Origin: Capitulum mitella
Lineage: Eukaryota; Arthropoda; Thecostraca; Pollicipedomorpha; Pollicipedidae
Assembly: GCA_030062745.1 (NCBI GenBank)
Contig: CP099843.1
Span: 3,225,001-3,289,000 of the forward strand
Reading direction: 5' to 3'
DNA: 64,000 nt
In this document: piece by piece, positions 23,851 through 33,960 of the stretch
How positions within the stretch are numbered: position 1 is the first letter of the stretch
How the letters are laid out: each line of letters begins with the position of its first letter
Translations under genes and position numbers: made by a program
The notes under the pieces: model-generated
The model's input: the letters and a program-made list of their open reading frames with translations, nothing else
Databases searched by the model: none
Told to the model about the DNA's origin: nothing

Positions 23851-24170
23851 CGCGACGTTGCTGGGACTGGTCGCTGGTGTTCTAGGGATAATGCTGCTGG
23901 GGCTCGTGAATGTTGTTTTACGGCTCATGCTGTTGGGGCTAGGGCTTTTGTAAAACAGGTGGTGCTCCTGGGACTAGTGCCTGATGTTTTAAGAATGGGG
24001 TTACTGGGGCTGGCTACTGGTGTTAAGGGGTGGCGCTTCTGGGGCTGGTCTTGGTGCTGGATAGTTGGTGCCTCTGGGCACTTTACTGACAGTGCTCCTC
24101 GGGCTGGTGACTGGCATTTTGAGGGAATAGGTGCGGTGACTGGTGTATCTGATTCAACCGATGACGTAGC
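23850..24170 (+). repeat. Degenerate 36-39 bp minisatellite
   Basis: Repeated core CTGCTGGGGCT(G/A) followed by a GTGTTTTA-like segment, about eight decayed units. One frame reads LLGLV..VL repeats, which explains the open frame without implying a protein. Confidence 0.6.
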
Positions 24171-25079
24171 AGCCGTTTTTACATACCAAAATGTTTTAAT
24201 TTAAGTTCTTTTTCATTCACTCGCTAGGAATTGCAAAGGATTTTGTTTGAACAACTTTGGCAAGCTGCACAATGTACTCATGACGTAAATGGCGTCTTGG
24301 ACCGGGGAAAACGGTTCTACGTATTGCCCAGTGTATGCTTCTTTGAGGAAAATTGTTTCCGGAAGGTAATGAGGCAAATAAATCAGGCGAGGCCGATTTC
24401 TAGTTTTATCTTCAAATGTCACAACTTCGACTCGGCACTGCACAGGAAGAACGTCGACATGTCGCCTTCACATTCTGCAGATGATTGGCATATGATCTTT
24501 CTCAAAACTGAAACAATCACGTTCTGGGTGTATTATGGGAATCGCCGTCGGCAGAGAAGACAGTAATAACGCAAAGCCCAGAGGTGTTTTGTGGCGGCAC
24601 AGCTGCACACCGCTCATATCAGGCTGTTGTGTTTGGCCAACGCCCCACATACGGAGTATTTTTGACGGCTTGGTCCGGCCGGTTATTGGCAATGAATGCA
24701 CGGTAAAATTGAAGTCACCATGGTACGAGCAGCACATACACCTACGCTCATTAGAGATTAAGTGCAGCCGGAAATGTCAACTTTAGCAATGCTTACTTAA
24801 CATTTTTATAACCTTTGGAGGAGGTCACGTCTGCATCTGGATTAGCAACGTTCACATGAGACTGGACGATGTCAGAGGTAATGTCAACTTTGCACCACTC
24901 AGGCAGTGAGTTGTCTTGACAAATATTAGTAGGTTTTGACGTTCTGCTCCCGAATACACACCGTATTTCCAACATACGCAATTACCACATCAGTCTGGTG
25001 ATCAGGACAAATCAACACAGGTGTAGCCAGAGGCACATAGCAATAACATTTCGCCAGCGAGGATCTCGCGAATGGCCTG

Positions 25080-25400
25080 GATGCACGAGTTCGATGGGGC
25101 CGGGCTGGCCGGCGGTCGGACCGACCGGCCGGGCCCCACGGGCCGACGCCCGCGGGCGGCCTCTGCAGCTGGCGTTATTTCGGCGAGCCTCCGGCCCTGC
25201 CAGGCGACGGTAATCGGCCGACGAATTTCCACCGGCGTGGGAGGGGCGGTAAACATTTCACCTGGCGCCCGCCCTTCTGCGCAGCGGACAGGCCCGGCAG
25301 CCGTCCGGAGCCGGGCCGGTAAACACCGTAACTGGATGGCGGGCTGGGCTGGCTGCCTTCCGACCACAGCGAGGCGCGAGGCCCCGGCGGCGGGCACCGG
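25080..25400. other. GC-rich island
   Basis: CpG-dense block with a CAGCTG E-box. No coding sequence recognised on either strand. Confidence 0.5.
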
Positions 25401-26836
25401 AATGGCGTCGCGTTTCGGGAAATGACGAAATCCGTGAAGAACGTTTAGGGGCAGCTTCAGGGGAAGCTTTGTGAAGCGCGTGACCTGGAGGGCAGGTGGC
25501 GGAGATTGCTGCCCGAGTGGATCAGTTTCGCTGGTGGCACCTGAGTTTCCAGAGCTAACTGTTCCAGTTGTTGCGTCATCACACCAAATAGGCGTAATGC
25601 ATCACTGTGCATACATGAGGCAATTTAAGGTAATGCGGTAGACAAGAATGTGTTTTTGACAGTTTTGTGTCACAAGAGAGCAAAAACGGCGGCTGAAGTT
25701 GTGTGAGACGCTGTTAAAACACTATCTATCCCGCATTCTGTGTACCAGTGTGTAGGGCAAAATTATGGCAAAATTCGTTTGAGTTCATGATACAGACACA
25801 AAGCTATTCTTTATATTGCCGGTGACCATCAACTTTCCGGTTTGTTATGGGCTACGTTCCCATGACGTTCCTCTGGCTGTGGGTGCAGTGCAGATTTCGT
25901 TTCAACTTGGCAGGCCGCTCAAAAGATATCTCAGCGGCAGAAATCAACTGTACTCAGCAGCCCATGGCTGCACCCAACACAAACTACAAGATAAATTAAT
26001 GGCTTATGTAAGAAAACTGCGAACTTCCAGTGGTTTGCCGATGATCACTTCGAACCCGTAACGAATGCATGTTTTCTCGTGCTGCATTGGCTATCCTCAG
26101 CAGCAACAAAAACCTGTTGACTGAGGCAGCCGAGCCGACTACGTTTTTGCGCCAATCAGCTCTTGTTTGCTGTATCAGCCGGGGTGCCAGGAGGCTGACA
26201 AGCTGGCAGGCTCTCGAGCACGGAGCTTCGGCTAAAAATGCGTCTTTTCCACCGCCGCGAAAATGTGTGTGACGAGCGCCCACCAGTCGGGCGGCGCCGT
26301 GCCCTGTGACGGCCGACGAACTTTCAGCGCTTACATTGCTGTTACGCCCCAAGGATGAGAAATGTACCTAGTTTTCAATCAGAACTGCATTAAGGGTGGG
26401 ATTTGGAAGGCTGACTTCACACAGTTCGAAGGAGGAAATGCTAAAGCGCGCAGAGTTATCGGTGTCTAGGCGTATTGGGTTGTGCAAGACACATAAGCTA
26501 CTGAAATATACAAATATGAGACTTGGTTTCAAGGCAACCGTGTCCATTGGATTTCATGAAGCATCTCATCTTCAAAAAGGTTGTTGACAATTAAAATCCA
26601 TGCCCCATCACAACTGCGATCACATCTTTCAGTCACATCGAATCATTCTTCATATGGTAAAGGCGTTTTCAAGATCAAAGGGAAATGTGAAACTGCCTGA
26701 CAAAGTGTTTTAATTTCAATCGATTCTGGTCAATGGCATCCGCACTAAAGACAGAAACAAAGTAACATTACAACACTCAGCCCGTTTCAAAACAGAAAAT
26801 AATAGAATTCTATGGTATCCCAATCATCACACCGTG

Positions 26837-27075
26837 ATCAGTAGCTCAAGCGGGTGGGCACTGGTTTACCCCTGTTCTGGCAACGCGAGTTTGAGTCGCC
26901 TTCATGCTCGAAATTTGGCCCGCGGGTCAACTGGCAGCTGGCCAGGAGAGCCCCGTATTGGCCATCACATCGTCGCGTCGTGCATTTGACGACATGATGA
27001 ACTTTTGCAACAGAATTAACCGTCACCCGAGGCTACACAATCGGGTGTGGGGTTCCCATTTGTCCAGCAATAGGT
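26837..27075 (+). mobile_element. tRNA-derived SINE, family A (copy 2)
   Basis: A-box-like AGTAGCTCAAGCGGGT (from 26840) and B-box-like GAGTTTGAGTCGC (26887-26899) are followed by CCCGCGGGTCAACTGG and TTAACCGTCACCCGAGG. These match the 8.24-kb copy in order and spacing, with substantial divergence between them. Confidence 0.65.
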
Positions 27076-27892
27076 CATTAGCTTGGGCCCTAATCTCAAG
27101 CACCACCCTACCAAATAATTCGAATCCGTTTGTTTAAAAGAATCATAAGTCAAAATTCTTAACAGAACGAATGCACAAAATATTCTTCCCTTACCTGCAC
27201 GTGCGCAGTCATCAGTAGTGTCTTTAGTTCTCCAAACTGTATTCGCAGAACAGCACTCGACTGTGCATGTAAGACTTGTGTCACGCCGACAGATATTGTT
27301 CAGCCATTTTTGAGTGCACGATGATAATTACGAAAAACCCAAGCTTCGCCAGCTTCACGTGGAGTTCAAGTTCGAGTGGACGCCTAGATATTCGAGAGAA
27401 GTCGACTGGGATAGTACAACATGACCTTTGAAATACGCGCACTGGAAACCAAGGCCATGTCTACATTACAGCAGTTAATGACAGCAATATTCCACAAACG
27501 TGCAACAAGACTAATTTTCCAAGGGAAATTCCAGGGGATTAGAATGATAGGGCTGTCATTCTGTGATGTAACATGCGTTGCGTAACTCGTGACCGCGAAC
27601 ACATGCGTGCTGCAGCATACTCAGTTGATTATTGGGGCTTAGGGCGCACCGACTTCGAGGTCATTCGGCGCCCATGCTGCAGCATATTCATCTGCAGGCA
27701 AAGGGGTACTGCCATTTACCGTTCAGCCTCGCCAGACGTTGTTTACTCGATCAACAGCTTGTGTTGGAAACACTAGAGGTAGTTCTGCGGTGCCCCAAAG
27801 ATTTGCTCTGAAAATAGCATGAACCAATGCTGACATATGCTTCTAATTTCAGGTTCATCTTAAAAATCATTATATCATTTTTAGTCATTGCT

Positions 27893-27941
27893 ATCTCTCT
27901 CCCTCCCACCCACCCTCTCTCTCTCTCTCCCTCTCTCTGAC
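27893..27941 (+). repeat. (CT)n-rich microsatellite
   Basis: Interrupted CT/CCCA pyrimidine repeat of about 49 bp. Confidence 0.9.
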
Positions 27942-28779
27942 AAAACCAACTTCAATAGAACCACACGTTCTGTTGCAAGACCCTGAATTGATCGTTGGCT
28001 TATTTTTCGTCTTAACGTTTTTGAGCAGTCATGCCAGTGCACTACGCATGATCTTTTTTGGCTGCCACATGATCGCGAAGTCGGCACGCTATTAAGCCTC
28101 AATAATCAGTAACTAACCAATCGCTGTACGTTAGCGACACGTGAGTGAAGCGAAACAGTTGTGCGATCTGAAACGATCTGAAAGAACTGAGGGAAGCCTT
28201 ATTCCGTGCCTTTCCTCATTCTTCCAGAACCTCTTTCCCGGCCGCAGTTTTGTATTATGTGTGGTATTGTTCTGAGGGCAGCAATGCGTGTACATTGAGT
28301 ATCCGCATTTCAAGAAATGTTCTTGTACGGAATTAGCGACCCCAATGTAACATCGATTTCGGCGTGTCTTACAGGATACTCGTGCGCTTAGTAAAAACAT
28401 ATATGAGCACCAAAGTATACTGTCCTACTGAAATATCTGTGCCTGAATAATACCACGGTCAATAAAGACAAGCATAAGACAGATAATAAAGCTGAAGCTA
28501 CTAGGATTAGTGAAGTAATTGAAACTGCAGCTGCAATCACTGGAGACAAAAATACATAGTATAGTACTATACCACAGCTAGATGATCGCATCAAGCAATG
28601 CATAAATGTTCCGCTATGTGAGGGTAATTTGGCCCATGGATAAGGAAAGTTCCGGTTGCATCACGATGGGCTCTCTTTACGTGGTATTAAAACCACCCTT
28701 TGATGCTTGGCGATCGCTCACCGTGGGCAGGCGGCACCCCGCCGTCTCAAGATTAGGGCAGTCGGTACCTGGTGAAGGA

Positions 28780-28985
28780 TGCTTGGCATCGACACAAAAT
28801 GGCGCGGTTTGGCACCGAACGGGGGGTCCTTGGCAGATAAACCGTTCAGACAGAGGACCCCTGGCAGACAGTCCAGTCAGTGGTTCCTTCGTAGACAGCC
28901 AGCCCAGGCAGAGGGATGTCTGGCAGACAACTAGCCGGACTGCGGGACTTGCGGCAGACAACTATCTCAGACAACGCTGTTTATG
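28780..28985 (+). repeat. Degenerate 30-31 bp minisatellite
   Basis: TGGCAGA(T/C)A or close variants recur at about 28831, 28862, 28892, 28921 and 28952, a 29-31 bp period, with more decayed units before. Confidence 0.6.
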
Positions 28986-29639
28986 ACGAATTTAAATTTC
29001 CTCTGTGCGCTGTACAAAGATGAACACTTTCATCGTTCACGAGATATCGGCGACTCCACGGCGTGCGGTTAAAAACGTGCTTGAAAATCCGATTCATGAA
29101 CCGGATACTCTTTGTAAATACAACAAAAAACGTGCGCTACATAATTCCGCGCTTTGCTACCTTACATTAAGTTATTCAGGGCTGTTCGGGGCGGCCCCGG
29201 AAAAGGGCACGGAATACTGTTCAGGACAGGATGCGACTGGTACTGTGAGTCTTATGGGAGATATTTGTGCGCGGCGTTGTCTTTTTATGATGGACATAAC
29301 TGTCACGAAGAATCGTCAGATTTCCTTTCACGAGGGCTGGCAAAGTCAGAATAGCACATACGTAGGCGTCTTTCTCATAAGTCCCCGTAGGAACTGACGA
29401 CTTACGTGATATCTCTCCGCCGTTTAGTCAGTGGAAGATAGACTGACCATCGACTGATCGGACAAGCAACCCTCAGCGCCCGTCAGCCGATCTGAAGGGA
29501 TCATTTTGTCTACCAGTGTAGCCCTCTACTAATCTGCTGGCTAATGCTGTCTGCTGATACCAGGAATATCTGTTCTAGTCTGTTGATCCCAGGAAGTCCT
29601 CAGCTTCCGTCCGCTGATCCCTCTGGTTGCCCCTAGAAC

Positions 29640-30245
29640 CGGCCAGCTGATCCCGCAAGACATCCTCGTACGCTTCAGCTGATCCCACAAGGCATCCCAG
29701 CGCGCGGCAGCTGACCATGCATGAATGGGTAACATCTGTCAAATACCAATAGTGTCCTTAGTGTTGGCGTCTCTCTCTCTCAGTCCGTCCCATGCCGCTG
29801 TTTCCCGAACAGTTCTCGGCTCCTGCCAGCCAATTTCGGAGACATTCCCCAGTCATCACGGAGGGAATCCAAAACTGGAGGGCTTCTCCAAAATCCCTCA
29901 GCCGGTTCCTAACGACTTCTCGATAGCAGTTTGCTGCCTCGGGGTCTTTTCGGTAACCATTGGCCAATGTCTTCGCTCTAATCCGAACTAAGCTGACCCC
30001 AGGACATCCGTCCATACCCATCAGCTGATCCCTGGACACCAGGCCATACCAGTAGCCTGGTGCCGGGTCACCAGGCTGTGCATGTCATTTGGTCTTTGGA
30101 CAACCGGTCCTTCCTCTCAACCGACCTCAGGCCGTATCTGTCATCTGACCTGGAAACCCCGCTCCACCAATCAGCTGACTTCAGGCTACCGGGCGGCGCC
30201 GTCAGCTGACCCCAGGTCACCGGGCCGTACCTGTCAGCTGATCCG
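29640..30245 (+). repeat. 32-bp periodic array of CAGCTGA (E-box) units, interrupted
   Basis: CAGCTG occurs at 29644, 29676, 29708, 30022, 30172, 30203 and 30235. Within runs the spacing is 31-32 bp and most copies extend to CAGCTGA(T/C)CCC. The stretch 29720-30010 lacks intact units. Looser copies continue on both sides. CAGCTG is the core of MyoD-type E-boxes. Confidence 0.65.
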
Positions 30246-30484
30246 GGACTGCGTGGTCCGCGGTGGCTGCTCTGCCGCGGCTCCTGCGGCGGCACGTCAG
30301 CACCAGCAGCACCGTCCACTGGCGCGCCCCACTGCCCTGGCCGGCACGGTCACCACCGTCGCGACGGCCGCCACTGCCGCCGGCCCGCTCGGCCGCTCGG
30401 TCACGTGGTACGCCCGGCCGGTCGGCCGACGTCGCCCCGGGGCACCAATCGCCGGCGGCGCCGGCCCGCCCATGGGCGGCCCCG

Positions 30485-30494
30485 CTAAAAATAG
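30485..30494. promoter_or_regulatory. MEF2 consensus CTAAAAATAG inside a GC-rich island
   Basis: Exact YTA(A/T)4TAR match in sequence that is otherwise almost entirely G and C, so chance occurrence is less likely here than elsewhere. It fits a muscle gene promoter or enhancer. Confidence 0.45.
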
Positions 30495-30562
30495 GCGGCG
30501 GGCGGGCGCCGGCGCCGCGCCGCCGCCCGCCGGACGGTAACAGGATCCGGTCTAATGGCTGC

Positions 30563-30602
30563 CATATATGACGCGGCGCCCCGCGGCAGGCGCGGGTCAG
30601 TC
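30563..30602 (+). promoter_or_regulatory. Possible TATA plus initiator core promoter
   Basis: CCATATATGA (30562-30571, also one base from a CArG box) and TCAGTC (30597-30602), with 34 bp from the TATA start to the initiator A. No plus-strand gene was recognised downstream. Confidence 0.3.
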
Positions 30603-33240
30603 GCGCGCCGCCGGCTGATCCCGGGTCACGTTCGGGTCAAGGTCACCGCGCGGCCGGCCTCAGGGTAGCCGGGCCTGTACCCTGTGCGCGGCCCCTCCCT
30701 TAACCTGTCTGTTTTGACGGGCTGGTCAGGCTTGCTCGCCGGCGCAGAATTACCGCGACAAACACTGCTGGGGAGCTGCTGAGGCACTGCTGAAAGAGAG
30801 ACATCTGGGCGATGATGGTCTGACGGAGGCTCAGGAGCGAGAGCGAAAGAGCGGTAAACAAACATGCAGACGCTATGTTGACAGGCACCGTAACTGAGAT
30901 TAGTGTGCTCATGAATTGAGTGACAAAAGGGCAACGCACTTATCCACCAAAAGAATCTGAGTATCAATTTATCTAACATCTTGAAACTCATGCGTCGGGA
31001 GTCCCATAAATCGCTTGGCCTGCGCGGTTCTCCAAGCTCATGACGGCCAATTCATCTTGACATCCCCTGCCCGCAGCAGCTTGCCAGCAGACGCGTGTAT
31101 CCGGTCGAGGCAAGCGTAGGCGTTCTGAGCTGACACCTCATGCAGAGCTCAACATTTCGTGTACATTGGCTCTGGCCCCCCAGCTCGGGACCACCTGAAG
31201 GGCAAGGGTACTCGTGGGTGGAGGTTCGCAGTCAGCTGATTCATCTCCCGTCAAGTTGTCAGTGGAGCACGCATATGTCATGACGTAACGTGGATGCTGT
31301 TGTCGCTTAGAGAGGGATGAAAAATCAGAGGTTCGTAAAGCTATTTATTTCTCGCCTGTCCAGCTATTCCTGTCCCAAGACGTTCGATTACGCAATCTGC
31401 CTCTGTATGTCCGTAGACAGAAAGCGCTGCAAATGGTGCTCTCCCATCGTCAGGTCAAGAGGTCAATCAGAAAGGGTTAATTATGGCGGCACGACGCAAG
31501 TGCTGTGGTTTCGACTGTTCCCAGGAATGGCAATATTTCCGACTGAAGGACGAAACACGAACTCTGTGCAGCGTTATCACCACGCCAGGTGCCACAATAA
31601 GACCTCTCAGTTCTCTCGGGTTCGCGGACTTAGTTATGACTTCACAGGTTGGACCGCCTGGAAGGCGGTTCAGAGTTCACAAGACAAACTATGTATAGCG
31701 GGAACTTTGATGCCACCCGCGCTCGAGTAAGTCATTTGGAAGACTATATAAATGTTTAGAAGAATCTAACCAGAGAGCAGCAGTAGGACATTTCACTGAG
31801 CATCGTTTTAGTCATTTGTCCATGGGGTTAAATTGCAGGTCTGAAAGATGTCTTTGTCAGATAAGTTAGGATGTTTCTGGCTTCGAAGTCAAACTTTTCA
31901 ATCATATTCGTCGGTAAGCGCAAAGCATTCTTTGCGAACTGAGAGCAAAAATATGGTTTTAAACAAATGTGTTTTGGACAGGGGCGTCGCAGAAATTAAT
32001 AGTGGCCATTAGTTTTATATCATAACAGCAATGCGTCGTGCTAGCATGCCTGAAGGCTTCTTTCATCTGCTGCTGCAAATCTGAAATACTAATAGCAACT
32101 AAATGGTCAGAAACGAAACGTAGTGGACGACCCTCTGCGTCCAGGACGCTCCCAAACACTGCGAATCCCGTGCTGCTGAACCTGGCAACGCTGCTGGAGA
32201 CACAAAGAGGCCACGTGTCGTCAGCAGAAATAAACTTATGAACAATGATCTATAATCGTTATTCTTGATGTCATTGGCAGACGAGAGGTCTACGGCACTG
32301 AGTCGCGCTTTCTGCGCAGTTTTAATGAAGACGATAAGCAACGCACTCAGTGTAATGTTACAAAAATGAGGCTCTTGGTTAGGCGAAGTCATTGCTACCA
32401 CACTGAGCGGGTGCTTAGTTTACTGTAACACCGACGCCCACTGGTGGATCCGGACCATGTGCTAAGAACCTGCCAGATCTCTATCCGTGCAACCTAACCC
32501 GCCGCGAATGGTTGGTTTCTCCCCGGTTTTCGGCCACTTTGTTTCGTCGTTTTTTTTTTTAACTGAGATGTACGTAAAACAAATGTATCGGAAACGAAAA
32601 CTACGCATTTCCGGAGGGTTAACGAAAACAGGGACCAAAAGACAGGTAAACGAAACAGGGGACCCTTTTCAACAAAAGGGGAGCCATGGCCTGCCCGATG
32701 AACTGCCCCTTCCCCCCCCCCCGATCTGCCAGTGCCAGCGGCCGTTCATTACCGCAAATGCTACTTAGGTAACCCATCTAGTATTGAAGCTAGTGAAATA
32801 GAATACAAGCCATTGTCCACTCTAGTACTTGTTCATCTGAGCTGTTGTTCTTCTCACCGCAGATAACACTTATGTACGATGTTATGATAGAGCATACCAC
32901 AATGGCAGTTATGTGCCTCCTCCCGTCTCCGCTAGATACAGAGATCCTCCGTGCCGCTTACGTCCGTGAAGCTCATTTACAACTCTATAAATGTTCTGAA
33001 AATCCATGCGCCGTGCCAATTTACACAAGATAGCTGCTCATGGTGATTTTCCTAATCGCCCATGGTGAGTCGTTTGGCGGCAGCCCATGCCTGTCCAGGT
33101 GACAGACGAGCTCGCCAATCATCTCTGAACACAGACACCGGGCACCTCTTCACCTCTCGGCGACCTAGGGGACAATGAACAGGATCTCCGAGCGGCGCGA
33201 ACGAGGGCAGAGCGCGAGCGCACACACACACAACTCAGGA

Positions 33241-33487
33241 GCAGGGACATAGTAAGGGGATCATGGAGTCATGCCACGCTGAGTCAAGAGGTCTACACTA
33301 GATGTTTAGCGATTTCGTTGGAACACGGAATAGTGGTCATATATATGTTACAAAAGCAAACATTATGTTTTTCCTGAGCGTTAGATATGTATGAGGCCAG
33401 TTACATACGATTAATCCTTTTTCCTACAAGTTTTGTCATATGCCGGTGACATATGGCGAAATTTGCATTTGCCCCCAGCCAAGCCTC
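33241..33487 (-). mobile_element. MITE, same family as the element at 3478 (copy 2, inverted)
   Basis: Alignable by eye along its length to the reverse complement of 3478-3738. It starts GCAGGGACATAGTAAGGGG and shares GGTCTAC.CTAGATGTTTAG, CAAAAGCAAAC and TTTTGTCATATGCC. The far end, after GCATTTGCCCCC, is truncated so that one terminal repeat is largely lost. Confidence 0.72.
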
Positions 33488-33589
33488 AGAAAAATCCTAT
33501 CAATGTGCCTGCTCTGGAGGTCGCCATCTGCATGTCGGGCGACACCAGACTCTCCCCCTCCTTTGACCGCGCGGCATCGCTCTGCGTCC

Positions 33590-33960
33590 CGCACCGCGGC
33601 GGCGGCGGCGGCGGCGGCGGCGGAAGAGGAGGAAGAAGCAGGGGCTGGCTGTCCGGGCACTGATTCGGGTCGGCAGCCGCGGGCCGGCGGCGGCGGCGGT
33701 TGCCGGCCGGCTGGCCAGCCGCCGACTGCGGCTAATTCGGGAGCGCGGGCACCGCAGCGGCGGCGGCAGCGGCGGAGGATCCCCTTCGACACGGCGGCGT
33801 CGCCGTTCGTGAAGGACGCCGGGCCGATGGTGGCGGGGCAGCGGCGTCCCCCGGGCCGTCGTGGACGACGGTGGTCGGAGGGGCGGAGCCGGCTGCCGTC
33901 CCCGCGTGCCTCGCGGGCGACGGCGCGCCCCGTTGCGGTCGTGACGCGTGAATCCTGTGC
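33590..33960. other. GC-rich island with (CGG)n tract
   Basis: A CGG repeat of about 30 bp (33597-33625) begins a CpG-dense block that is open in several frames on both strands, producing polyalanine/polyserine frames. No domain is visible in any frame. Confidence 0.5.

Larger units (their letters stand above)
30250..30680. promoter_or_regulatory. GC-rich island with CACGTG, MEF2 site and core-promoter-like motifs
   Basis: CpG-dense block containing CACGTG (30402-30407), an exact MEF2 site CTAAAAATAG (30485-30494), a TATA-like CATATATG (30563-30570) and TCAGTC (30597-30602), an arthropod initiator match. The TATA/initiator order is for the plus strand, whereas the nearby genes are on the minus strand. 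The product is unknown, and a role as promoter or enhancer for the muscle gene is inferred. Confidence 0.4.

Noticed and set aside
23323..24204. Open frames of 176-201 codons on both strands
   Set aside because: Explained by GC-rich composition and a near-3n minisatellite; no splice or domain support.
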